From the NCBI GenBank assembly GCA_964016875.1, contig OZ024733.1, positions 21,681,324 to 21,745,323 of the forward strand: a DNA stretch of 64,000 nt, given 5' to 3'. Shown one piece after another: positions 21,254-31,105 of this stretch (positions within the stretch are counted from its first letter, which is position 1; each line of letters opens with the position of its first letter). Below the pieces are notes generated by a model. It made no database searches. It was given only the letters and a program-made list of their open reading frames with translations, and was not told the DNA's origin. This DNA is from Fallopia convolvulus (Eukaryota > Streptophyta > Magnoliopsida > Caryophyllales > Polygonaceae). The position numbers and the translations under genes were made by a program.

Positions 21254-21615
21254 TCGGATCGAACGGCTCTGATACCAAATGATAGAACCACTCAAGGAGA
21301 ATCTCACTTGAGGCAAAACCACTAAGCACAAGAATCTCGTACTTAGGCAAATTGGCTGAATAATATTGATTATATTGATAATTTTTTTCTGGATGATTAC
21401 AACTGACCTTGACATAGGTTTAAATAGCACATCACCCTCCTATTGAGGGAGAAAATCAAGGCTTACTGATTTCTGAAAATCAGGGCATTTATTCTCCTAG
21501 CTAAAAATCAGGGAATTTATTTTCTAGCTAAAATTAAGGACTCTATCTTCTAGCTAATATTAATGACTCTTATTCTGCTGACTCATGATAACTTAGACTG
21601 AATAATAGCATGGAA

Positions 21616-22588
21616 TCTATGTATATATATAAAAGACGCAAGGAATAAGGCCATCACGTTGCGCCACCTAGGATTTTCCTACGTGTCGTTCCCACATTAA
21701 GCCACCTAGGATTTCGCCCCATAGGATTTTTTATTTTATGAATTTATATATGTTGATATTATTTTAGGATAATATAGAAATAGGATAAATTAATCTAGGA
21801 AAGATTTTATCCAAAATAAAAATATTATCTATTATATATTAGAAATTAGGATAGATCTAAAAGATTTTATCTAAAATTAAAATAAATTATAGAACATTAG
21901 ATATTATATATTAAGATAGATATATTAATTTTTTTTTCAATTAAATTTCTATCTATTTATATGAAAAAAATTCGAATTTTATTTTAAATGTAAGAAAATT
22001 ATTTTATTTTTATTTTTATCTATTTATGTAAATGATTTATCTTAAATAAAATTTTAATAAAAAATAAAACTTTCAAGATAATTACTTGCCTATATTGAAT
22101 TTTGATTAAAAAAAATTACGTTATATTTACCTTAATTTTCGTTTTGAATTATTTATGTAAATATAAATAATTTTCCTATCATTAAAAAAATTTATTCTTT
22201 ATTTATACTTTTCCATCATTTCTTATTAAGTATATTTTTAATTTTATTCAAATATTTTTAAAGAATTGAATTTGATAAAAACAATTACAAGAATTTAGAT
22301 TATTTTTACCTTTTTATATTTTTTGTAAAATATTTTTAAAATTAAATGATTCTAATTCAAATAAATTTTATTTATATTTTTGCATAAATAAATTATCATT
22401 AAGACATCAAACTTATAGTGGGCTCACCTTAATAATTTTGGCCCCGTTTGACATGACAGTATGACTTAAAATTTTCTATAATTTTTTTTTCTAATACTAA
22501 GTTTTTTAAATTAAATTAAAATCATATTTATTAAATAAAGTAAATATTAAATTCATATAGTCGTGCATGGCACTACGGGTATAACTAG
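21616..22588 (+). mobile_element. Non-autonomous Helitron (973 bp)
   Basis: It begins TCTATGTATATATATAAAAG and ends in CTAG. About 10 bases upstream of CTAG is the short hairpin GTGCATGGCAC. It sits exactly between host A (21615) and T (22589), as Helitrons do, and makes no target duplication. The sister LTR at about 20500 supplies a near-empty site: CATGGAATATAAAATATG without the insert. The interior is AT-rich with no Rep/Helicase frame. Confidence 0.88.
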
Positions 22589-22627
22589 TAAAATATGAAA
22601 AGGAATAAAATAACTAGAATCCTATCA

Positions 22628-23690
22628 AATTATTATCCTTAAATAAATTATCATCCTTAAATAATTTAGCTTAAATATACTCACTAATAATATCTTTATG
22701 AATATTTTTCGTTAAGTAGGTCATTTATAATTTTATAAAAATTATAAACTTTCTAGGTGAGCATGCTTTGGAGTTTATAGTAGTGTCTACAAGCCCGCAA
22801 GATAGCAAGACAAAAGAAAATTACAAGATTTGATAGTGGGCAAATCGATAGTTTGTATTTTGTAGCACGAATACCATCATTGGACCAAGAAAAAGGGAGA
22901 AATGATGAGTAATTTCAACTTTCGTGGGTCATTAAACCCAAACCCATTCACATACAAAGATTCTCTAATTGATTTATAACATCCTTTTCACCATTCAAAG
23001 TTCAACCGGTCAATTGTTGTTTATATAATGAAAAGTGCAACGAAAGTGCTCGAAATCATTCTTCCTCTTCTTTTGTAAAAGAGCCCTACAGTCAGATGCA
23101 GATTAATTTAGAGCTTGACCTGAATCCATGTTTACCTACAAGAAACTTTACCTCCACTACATTTCAGTTTTTTCCAATAATTTTCAAACAGACAACTCAG
23201 TCTCCCGTTGTTTCTACAATACACCTTCATTTCTCTTTATCATTATATTATCATATAATAAAAGCTTCCACAATATTAAAATGTCCGAGTGTTGAACCTA
23301 AAACGCAATTCCAGACCTGACAAGTGACCAAATGAAAAAATTTGCACGAATTATCCTTAATTGTTGCACATCTGTAACAGAATTGAGATTCAAATGCATA
23401 TGCATCATATGAACGATATATATAAACTATAGAGTAACATTCAAGGCACAATTACTGAAGAATTATTAGAACAAAAATTATATAGCATATGTAGTCATGT
23501 AGATGTAAATGCCTATCTAGGAAGCAACAGCAAAATTCAATATAGCTATTCTGGACTTTGAACAAGGTCATTAGAGTGGCAAGGTATAGAATGAAACAAT
23601 TAAAATGGGGCCACGCAATACCTGAAGACTGGTATTCCTCCTTAGTGTAGTCTATGTATGAGATCTTTGTCCAAATCTACTAAATTAAAA
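22628..23690. other. Intergenic, AT-rich, downstream of the MUR3-like gene
   Basis: No coding frame or repeat signature of note. The part nearest 23690 should hold the 3' UTR of the minus-strand glycosyltransferase gene. The 74- and 66-codon frames at 23096-23451 are chance frames. Confidence 0.5.
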
Positions 23691-25514
23691 TCACGATTGA
23701 TGTATTTGCTCACTTTTCCATGAGTTTTTTGCTACATCAGCAGATGCACCATTGGAATCAACTTCACCCTTTGGCTTAGAGAAGAAAGGATCCCATTCAT
23801 GGGCTCTTACCTCGCGTTGCCCTTCATCCAACAGAGCATACTTCCAACTGTTCTCTTCTATAAAATTCTCATCTATTTGGTTATCAATGATATCCTTTCT
23901 CAATTTAGTGACTTTATCAACAACTGCCTGAACAGCCACATCAAAAGCATCTTCTAATGTCTCCAGCTTGGAGCGAGGATCAGCATAGATCAGCCTAGGA
24001 ATGAGACTGATAACCGTCTCCCTCATTACCTTCACCTGTTCTGGAGAAATCTGAAGCAATCTCTCTTCAATACTCATATTCCTTTTACGAACATCATCCT
24101 CTGGAATAAAGACCGAATACGTAGAGTAGTTCTTGGGAAGATGCCATGTGTATTGTGTGTATGCTGAGCCTGGATGGAAGAACACAGGAATGCAACCTGC
24201 TAACATGGAGTCAAATGCTGATCTTCTAGTGTATGAATCTCCTTGAGGTTGAAGGCAGAAAAGTGAGCTCTGGAACATTTTCATTATACTGCTGGGAGAA
24301 TGGCATTTGCTCTCTCCAAAATCACATTCCAAAAGCTTGCAGACTTTGGAACCCCTGCATTGATTAATAATCTGCCCTCTAATAGATTTGGGATTGCCCG
24401 GCCTAGGAGCACCGGCAAATGAAAACAGCCACTTCCTATTTAGATTCCTCATTCGATCCTGCCATCCAAACACTTCAGAATCTTGTGCGGGATGGAAGTA
24501 AGTTGGGTATGGAATGCCAAAATCATTAGCATTCCATGGGCTTGATTCCACCACCAGCATAGACATGTTCCTAGCAGCAGGTAGAAAGAGAAGCTTATTA
24601 CCCCAGTCTGTTTCCTCCTCTGACAACCTTCTGAAATCCCAAGTTATCCTGCCAGCAACAAGAAAATGATCCTTGCCACCCATGATCTTCCATTCTGGCC
24701 TTTTTGTTAGCCAGTCAACCAGATCAAGAGAAGCAGCATCCCTGACAGAAATATTGTAGCCCCATAAATACCGAGCAATGTCAAATCCAGCATAGAAGGG
24801 CACAAATATGGCAGCTGCAATGGAAGAATCATTTGTCAGACACTCATACTGCTTCATCCGGTTGTTGAAGATCACATCCACTGCAAACTGGTTAGTTGCA
24901 TACCAGCCAGTGTTTGAGAACACTCCTTCAACGTTCTCAAGTGGAGGACCAAGCCCAGCATTGCTTGTAAATTTACACATGTTAGTCCAGAGGCTCAGCT
25001 TCCTACAATCCCTCAGCATATCCTCATTGAACTTCGAAGGAAGGTCGTGAACATAGATATACCTCCCACCACAAGGATCGCTCTTGTTGTCGATTGTTCT
25101 AAGAGCCCTCGTGAAGGGGAAACTCTGCGCCTCACTAGGACTTGGATTGGTGTCTGATTCTGAAACAGGATTTTCGGATTTGGAATCAAGAGAGGTAACA
25201 TGATTTTCAGATTTGGAATCAAGAGTGGTATTAGGAGCACTCCACGAAGCCACATTGGGAGATCCAATTTCAGGCTGATCACTGTGAGGTATCAGGCTAC
25301 CCGTATCGATTTGAATTGGATTTGATTGGAGCGGAGCAGAATTATCTACGGTGTGGCCTCCTAAAATGACAAAATGAAAATACAAGAGCAAGCACCAAAA
25401 CAAGGCGGATAAGGAAGCCAGGCAACAGAGGCGGCTGTCATTACTCTTCCCATTCCCCTTCTCCATTTGCATAGGCATCACGCTTACCGTCCAACGGCGT
25501 CTCAATGGACTCAT
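23691..25514 (-). CDS. MUR3: Xyloglucan galactosyltransferase, MUR3 type (GT47)
   Basis: The enzyme adds galactose from UDP-galactose to xylosyl side chains of xyloglucan in the Golgi lumen and contributes to primary cell-wall strength. The single exon predicts 607 aa from the ATG at 25512-25514. The frame is open to 25592, but the upstream Met adds a hydrophobic stretch unlike the family, so I chose the inner start, before M-S-P-L-R-R-R. There is a short cytosolic N-terminus, a signal anchor at about residues 29-51, and a Ser/Pro-rich stem to about 140. The exostosin-type GT47 domain follows from D-P-C-G-G-R-Y-I-Y-V-H, with the W-N-A-N-D-F-G-I-P-Y and R-R-S-A-F-D-S-M-L-A-G-C blocks. The C-terminal N-S-W-K-S-E-Q motif is also MUR3-like. 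Similarity to Arabidopsis MUR3/KATAMARI1, as I recall it, is very high across the catalytic domain. Confidence 0.93.
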   Translation of the reverse strand: MSPLRRRWTVSVMPMQMEKGNGKSNDSRLCCLASLSALFWCLLLYFHFVILGGHTVDNSAPLQSNPIQIDTGSLIPHSDQPEIGSPNVASWSAPNTTLDSKSENHVTSLDSKSENPVSESDTNPSPSEAQSFPFTRALRTIDNKSDPCGGRYIYVHDLPSKFNEDMLRDCRKLSLWTNMCKFTSNAGLGPPLENVEGVFSNTGWYATNQFAVDVIFNNRMKQYECLTNDSSIAAAIFVPFYAGFDIARYLWGYNISVRDAASLDLVDWLTKRPEWKIMGGKDHFLVAGRITWDFRRLSEEETDWGNKLLFLPAARNMSMLVVESSPWNANDFGIPYPTYFHPAQDSEVFGWQDRMRNLNRKWLFSFAGAPRPGNPKSIRGQIINQCRGSKVCKLLECDFGESKCHSPSSIMKMFQSSLFCLQPQGDSYTRRSAFDSMLAGCIPVFFHPGSAYTQYTWHLPKNYSTYSVFIPEDDVRKRNMSIEERLLQISPEQVKVMRETVISLIPRLIYADPRSKLETLEDAFDVAVQAVVDKVTKLRKDIIDNQIDENFIEENSWKYALLDEGQREVRAHEWDPFFSKPKGEVDSNGASADVAKNSWKSEQIHQS

Positions 25515-26150
25515 AACACAGCAAACAAACAAGAACCAGAACCCAACACTGAAGACACCTCTATCATCCAAGGACTCACCCAATCCATACAAAAGATATA
25601 AATTTCCCCAAACCCTAACAACAAATCAGGTACATACAAGCATTCGAACAGGGAACAAGAAGCTGCTGTCCCCGACAACAATTCTAATCCAGAAATTCCA
25701 GCCGGGAAGGACCAAAAACCTAGGCAGCAAAGCTGGAATCGAGGAAATCAAGAAGGTCCAGAGCAACTGGAGTTGAGAGGTGAAAACGGAACAGAGAGAA
25801 GAAACAAGCACGAATCAGAAAATTACCAAGCGAAATTAGAGCAAGGAAATGAAGAGAGAAAATTACGTGGATTAGTAGCTTTGATCCTCAGGGAAGCAGA
25901 AAGTAGCGAGAGCTCCACCGATTGAGAAATCGTTGATAGATGTGAATTTGAGAGAGATGATTTGAGGAGTGATTGGGGAGAAGTAAGTAGAAGAAGGGAG
26001 AGAGCGGATGGAGACGGAAATACGCAAAGTGAGCGGAGGCGCATGTTAGCAATGTGCGTCGCGGTTAAAACTTGTCGGTGCCCGGTGAATGCGGTGACAC
26101 CAGGCGCACCTGCGCCCTGCCGCCCATGTCGGTGGGATTTGCTCAGAAAT
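25515..26150 (-). promoter_or_regulatory. 5' leader and probable leader intron of the MUR3-like gene
   Basis: On the minus strand a donor-like CTTGGTAATTTT lies near 25820-25832 and an acceptor-like TTGTTGTTAG near 25620. This suggests a leader intron of about 200 bases. Further upstream (about 25930-26030) the sequence is rich in TCTCTC/CTTCTAC runs, as in plant core promoters. This is inferred from sequence only. Confidence 0.35.
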
Positions 26151-26679
26151 TTTTTTTTACTCCTAAAAATTTGTATAATTGAAATGGATCCACCAGGCAC
26201 CAGCTACTTAATTCTATGCTTTCAAACTTCAAGACAACAATCAGAGTATAAAAACTTATTACTTGGATTGAAAAGTACGGATTATCAAATACTCCTATGT
26301 TAGTTTTATGTTCTAGCTTTAGAAAGTAAAATATTATGAGCTTATGTCAGGATATGACGAGTTTAGATTGGATCATACCGATGTGACAGAAACAAAATTC
26401 CAAATCAAATAAAACAAACAAAATCACAATTTAAACTCTCTTATGTACAAGTACAGGAGATGAGAGGTGAAAGAAGAGAGCTTTCCAAGTAGGGATTGAA
26501 CTGCCTGGTGGTTGGGCATCCAACTTATACAATACATGTGTGAATATTTAAGATCTCCTGGAACCACATCACATCTCCACCACTAAACACAAAACCCACA
26601 CATTGCCGACTACACCCCTGCTTAACTTTATAGTATGCTTGTTTCCCAGTTTAAAGGATGAAATGTGCGTTTTAACTAA

Positions 26680-27108
26680 TTACAAAAAAAGCAAGACAAT
26701 CAAAATTCCTAAGCATAAAAGAAAGGCACCAAACCTCCATCCAACCCAGATGGAATCCTTCTTGTCTGGATTCTTGCCAGAATCTGAATTCGGATCCGAA
26801 AGAGAGAGATGGACACCCGGATCTCCCATCTGCACACTGCTTCCCACCAAGATGGAGTTGTTGACCCCTTGGATGTTGTTGCTCACATACACGTTGTTGA
26901 CGATGAATCCCCCGTATGAGGGACGGATCACCATTGCCGACCCCACATTGCTTCCCTCTAGGTTGACACGACTAAAGGTTGCGTGGTACCCATCCTCATC
27001 CTGTGTCGACGACATGAGCTGGCGATGAATTAGCCTCAGCAGATCAAGTGTTGCTTTTCTGCTGTTGCTTCTACTTGTGCTGCTTCCTCTTCTCCTCGAG
27101 TTTTTCAT
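26680..27108 (-). CDS. Small protein with a C-terminal membrane anchor, unrecognised (142 aa)
   Basis: A single open frame with an in-frame stop upstream of its ATG at 27106-27108 and a good context (ACCATGA). Residues 1-20 are Arg/Ser-rich and basic. The middle has a distinctive Gly/Asn/Val-rich segment (S-N-V-G-S-A-M-V-I-R-P-S-Y and N-N-V-Y-V-S-N-N-I-Q-G-V-N-N-S). The last 17 residues form one hydrophobic segment ending in L-F-L, as in tail-anchored proteins. On the minus strand an acceptor (GTAGTTGCAG) near 27200 and a donor (CAGCAGGTATAAT) near 27461 suggest a leader intron. I do not recognise the family. The clean gene structure between two real genes argues that it is a host gene. Confidence 0.6.
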   Translation of the reverse strand: MKNSRRRGSSTSRSNSRKATLDLLRLIHRQLMSSTQDEDGYHATFSRVNLEGSNVGSAMVIRPSYGGFIVNNVYVSNNIQGVNNSILVGSSVQMGDPGVHLSLSDPNSDSGKNPDKKDSIWVGWRFGAFLLCLGILIVLLFL

Positions 27109-27109
27109 G

Positions 27110-27953
27110 GTTGTCCCTTGGAGTTTTCTTTGTCTAGAAACTCAAATGCTTCTCTTAAGTGAGGGCAAATCTGCCTTTTTTTGTCTTTCAATACTTGCCT
27201 GCAACTACAAGGAAGGCTTAGATTCCCTTGGGATTACTTCAACATCACTCATATAGTTAAAAGATACTAACCCAACTATAAGATGATTCACAAAACGAAA
27301 ACATAACGGTTCCTGCTCATGAATCAAAACAAAAATGCACTCTTATTTCACAGTAAGAGCTGGATAGCATTGGTTCAATTGAAAAATATTAAATATACGA
27401 AATGGATGCATTAAAAGAACATCACAAACTCAACAAATAAGTGGATCGAATTCATTATACCTGCTGCATGTACACACAGTGGGATGTATAATCAGATCTT
27501 CATCTTCTCAATCAGTTTCTAGCAAAATACAATATCAAGCAAATACAAGAACGCAGACTCAACAGTGTCATCTTCTACACCTATTTTTCCTGTTGTTCCC
27601 ACCTCAAATTAAGAGCTAAGACTGAATCTGGGGGAGGTTCAATCCTACTGAACAAAGAATAAAACTGTTAAGTCAACCACATACAAGTATACAAAATATC
27701 AGTTGACAATTGACAATCCACAAGAAAACTGTTATCACTGCTCCTCAACAGCAATTTATAAACAAGACAATACCCCGGAAAGTATTTAGGGTGAAAACAT
27801 ATGTACAGACAAATTTTGAATGCTTATGCCAACTGCACCAAAATTGCAACTCATTCCATGTACAAAGGAAAGTCATTCCAATAAGATACATCCTATCAAT
27901 TCTTACCTACATATATTATGTGATTGTATGCTACACTCTTACAAAAAAACATA
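27110..27953. other. Intergenic between the small protein gene and the PPR gene
   Basis: It contains the putative leader exon and intron of the 142-aa gene (donor near 27461) and the 3' UTR of the PPR gene toward 27953. No repeat signature or other coding frame is convincing. The plus-strand frames at 27710-28057 and 28050-28259 are antisense shadows or chance frames. Confidence 0.45.
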
Positions 27954-30617
27954 TCACCATCTATCATTACATGTGCATTGACCACCAGAGAAATAATGAA
28001 ACCCAGTTGTGTCACGGAGGCATATATCCCTCTTTGTTACAACTGATACATGCTTAAGGAAATTATGGCAGTCTCCGCAAAGACGAATATTCTTGGACAC
28101 TCGAATGGCTTTTCTTGTCCTGTTTGTCAAAATCCCATAGGTTACAGCCAGTTTAGCACTATGGTAAAACAAGAAGTCCTTCTTCTGGTTCTCCTCTACC
28201 TCGTGGAGAACAAAGCTTGTATCTGGCACATACCCTACTTTCATGCACTCCAGAATTAATATTTTGAGTCCACTGTCAGTGTCTTTAGACTGCAAATGTG
28301 ACCTGTCTCTTGCATAGAATGATTGGACCTTATTCTCATGAATCACCCAACTCCTTCCGGGAATCTTTGAAAACCCTCTACGCTGCATTTCTTCCCTTTT
28401 CATTTCAGAGCGATGCCATATACCTGATGCAGAGTACAAATTGGATTGAAGTATGAATGTAGATGGGTCATTTGGCTCTATAGCCAGAATTTGTTTCATG
28501 GATCTGTTTCCGATTTCTTTGTTCAAGTGAATCGTACAGCCATCAAGTAAAGCTCGCCAAACTGAAGCCTCCACTTCAAAGGGCATTTCAGCGATGGTGT
28601 CTTCTGCTTCTTTGAGTAAGCCCCAGAATCCCAGAACACTTACAAAGGCAGCATAGTGCTCAGTAGTGGGTTGGACATTATATGTTGATTTCATGGACAA
28701 AAATAAACTCCTACACTCGTCAACTAGGTTTAGTCTAGTGTGCTTGTATGAGAAAATAACTAAAAGAAATGTGATGCAGTCTGACTTCACAGGTGAATTC
28801 TTTAGCTCAGACCAAACAGCAAGAGCTGCATCCCCCTGCCTGTGAAGAACATGGCCAGCAATCAATCCGTTCCATGAAACTATATCTCTCACAGGCAAAA
28901 TATCCAAAAGCCTTATTGCACTGTCCATTTGGCCACACTCACAATACATACTAAGAAGTGCATTTCCCACCCTTAATTTAGAAAGGAACCGTGTTTTAAT
29001 AGCATGGCAGTGAAACTGTTGTCCCAATTCAAGAAACCCTAATGTTCCACAAATGCCAATCATGGAAGTTGTCAGCACCTCATCAAGAAAAATGGTTTCT
29101 TCTAATAGCCCTTGCTGGAAGAGTAGAATTGCTTCCTCTGGTTGCCCATTTCGGGAATACGCACATATCATGGGCGTCCAATGGAGGCAAATATCTTGAA
29201 GTGTATGCCTCTGATTGAATAGCTTCTTAGCATCCATCATTCTTCCACACCTTGTGCACATATCGAGTAGTGCTGCTTGAATACAAGCATTTGAACCAAA
29301 ACCAAACTTGAGAACGAAACCATGAATCTGCTCACTCAACTTTCTCTCACCAAGCAAGCTACAAGCATGAAGAATGTTAGTAAGGGAAACATCTGTTAAT
29401 TCTAAACCCATCTTGACCATCCTGTAAAACATGCGGAGACTCAGCAAAGCTTCATCATTTTGACAAAGCCCGGATAAAACTGCATTATAAGTAACAGAGT
29501 TTCTGTCAGGCATTAGCTTAAACATCTCCAATGCCAAATCAACCCTACCAAACTCCATGAATGCAGTGATCATTCCTGTCCACGTGAGTACATCCTTTGC
29601 TGCCATCCTTTTAAACAAAGCCTGCACATGATTCACACTTCCACATTTGCTATAAAACCCTATCAACGCATTGTTCACACTCAAGTTGCTCTCAAACCCC
29701 ATCTTAAGCGCATGGGCGTGAAGCTCCCGACCTGCTTTCCGAGCACAACTCAGAGCGCACGCATTGAAAAGAGTTAGAATCGTCACACGGTCTACCCTGA
29801 ACCCATCAATCTCCTGCATTTCGTGGAACAGTTCAAATACGCTATCATACATCCGCTCATTCATTAAACATGACATGATAGTATTCCAAGAAGCCATATC
29901 TCTTTGAGGCATTTCATCGAACAGCTGGAGGGCATTGTCCAGGCCCCTACACTTACCGTACAGCCCCATTAGAGCGTTGGAAACGTAGGTATTACAAATG
30001 TAGCCAGATTTAACCACCAAAGAGTGCAGTTGGACACCCAATTCCATATCCAAGTTTCTATTACAAGCAGTAATCACCGCAACAAAAGTAAACCCATTCG
30101 GGTCTACACTCAATTTCCTCATCCTGGCGAAAAGTTGAAGAGCTTCATCTCTAAAGCCATCGTCTTTAGCAAAAGCGGAGATAATTGCCGTGAAAGAGAA
30201 AACGTCGGGGCTGGACAAGCAGGAGAAGACTCGATAAGCTTCTGGGAGAAGGCCCAGGTCGAGATAAGCCAAGATTAAAGCGTTTGCCAAGTGAGTATCC
30301 TCCTTGAACTTCAGAACCGAAGCGTGGACGGCTCTTGCGAGGTCAGCGTCGCCATAGCGCCCGCATAGAGGAAGCAATCGGAGGAATTTCTCGAAGGGCG
30401 ATTCTAGGTCGGGTTCGGAATGGGGGTTAACTGGTGGGCTCTGGAACTCGAGATTATTCGAGGGAAGAGAAAGAGAGGTGAGCGGGAGAGATACGTTTGG
30501 GCGGGGATAGAGTGAGAGAGATTGCGGAGGTCTTCGACGAAGATAGAAAGGATTGACGGGTTGGGAAGGAAAGAGAAACAAGGGAGGAGGGCGATGATGG
30601 AGAAGGGTGATAGCCAT
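27954..30617 (-). CDS. EMB175: DYW-class pentatricopeptide repeat protein, EMB175-like
   Basis: PLS-class PPR proteins bind organellar RNA and act in editing or processing. This single exon encodes 887 aa, close to Arabidopsis At5g03800 (about 896 aa), whose loss is embryo-lethal. The Pro/Ser/Leu-rich N-terminus looks like a chloroplast or mitochondrial transit peptide. PPR repeats run from about residue 70 to 640, with typical N-A-L-I/Y-x-K-C-G and D-V-x-S-W-N motifs, followed by E/E+ and a DYW domain. In the DYW domain the zinc ligands C847-x2-C850-H are present. The HxE catalytic motif reads H819-S-A821, and the protein ends N-D-R-W instead of D-Y-W. Deaminase activity is therefore unlikely without a partner. 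The orthologue call is from memory of domain and C-terminal sequence. Confidence 0.88.
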   Translation of the reverse strand: MAITLLHHRPPPLFLFPSQPVNPFYLRRRPPQSLSLYPRPNVSLPLTSLSLPSNNLEFQSPPVNPHSEPDLESPFEKFLRLLPLCGRYGDADLARAVHASVLKFKEDTHLANALILAYLDLGLLPEAYRVFSCLSSPDVFSFTAIISAFAKDDGFRDEALQLFARMRKLSVDPNGFTFVAVITACNRNLDMELGVQLHSLVVKSGYICNTYVSNALMGLYGKCRGLDNALQLFDEMPQRDMASWNTIMSCLMNERMYDSVFELFHEMQEIDGFRVDRVTILTLFNACALSCARKAGRELHAHALKMGFESNLSVNNALIGFYSKCGSVNHVQALFKRMAAKDVLTWTGMITAFMEFGRVDLALEMFKLMPDRNSVTYNAVLSGLCQNDEALLSLRMFYRMVKMGLELTDVSLTNILHACSLLGERKLSEQIHGFVLKFGFGSNACIQAALLDMCTRCGRMMDAKKLFNQRHTLQDICLHWTPMICAYSRNGQPEEAILLFQQGLLEETIFLDEVLTTSMIGICGTLGFLELGQQFHCHAIKTRFLSKLRVGNALLSMYCECGQMDSAIRLLDILPVRDIVSWNGLIAGHVLHRQGDAALAVWSELKNSPVKSDCITFLLVIFSYKHTRLNLVDECRSLFLSMKSTYNVQPTTEHYAAFVSVLGFWGLLKEAEDTIAEMPFEVEASVWRALLDGCTIHLNKEIGNRSMKQILAIEPNDPSTFILQSNLYSASGIWHRSEMKREEMQRRGFSKIPGRSWVIHENKVQSFYARDRSHLQSKDTDSGLKILILECMKVGYVPDTSFVLHEVEENQKKDFLFYHSAKLAVTYGILTNRTRKAIRVSKNIRLCGDCHNFLKHVSVVTKRDICLRDTTGFHYFSGGQCTCNDRW

Positions 30618-31105
30618 GTTTAACCACCATACCCAATTAAGCTGAAGCTAGAGATAGATGCTCGACGTTTCTGTTCATAAAAAAGATCATGGAACGATAA
30701 ACACTTGGTAGCGCCGTTAAACGAACCATTTCAAGCCGCTCACCATGTCGTGACATTCGTGTTCGGTTCAATTATAAACGAACTGAGCTTAGTAAACTCA
30801 AAAGATAAACGAACCGAGCTTGATCACACAAAAATTAGGCTCGTTTGTTCGTGAACATGTTTCATTCTAGGTTCATGAACAAGCTCGATTACATATTCGT
30901 GAGCAAGCTCAATTAAATATCGTGAGCAAATTTAATTATCTATAATATAAATATACAATAATATTTATTATATCACTTTAGTTTCTTTTTTAAACTAAAT
31001 ACATTAGACCGTTAACTAATTAGCTCTTTCTTTTTTAATCTAAATACATTAGACCGTTAACCCATTAGCTCATTAACATATTAGCCCAATATCCATAAAC
31101 TGATA
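30618..31105. repeat. PPR upstream region, duplicated at 12922-13361
   Basis: The 490 bases upstream of the PPR start codon recur next to the F-box pseudogene. Part of this region (about 30750-30930) is made of diverged AAACGA/GAGCTTG/GCTCGTTTG motifs in both orientations, a repeat type common in plant genomes. If the PPR promoter lies here, it has been copied whole. Confidence 0.7.

Larger units (their letters stand above)
20169..22627 (-). mobile_element. Very small non-autonomous LTR retroelement, right LTR split by a Helitron
   Basis: The left LTR is 20169-20542 (374 bp). The right LTR is 21280-22627 (375 bp once the 973-bp Helitron is removed). Both have TGATA...TATCA ends and the element is flanked by AATTA (20164-20168 and 22628-22632). 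Orientation is minus: a primer-binding site TGGTATCAGAGC (complement of initiator tRNA-Met) lies at 21266-21277 next to the right LTR, and a purine tract GAGGGGGATG lies next to the left LTR. The interior is only 737 bp and lacks pol, so it depends on another element's enzymes. Size is between TRIM and LARD classes. Confidence 0.88.

Noticed and set aside
25013..25282. 89-codon minus-strand frame inside the MUR3-like gene
   Set aside because: Alternative-phase shadow of the glycosyltransferase coding sequence.
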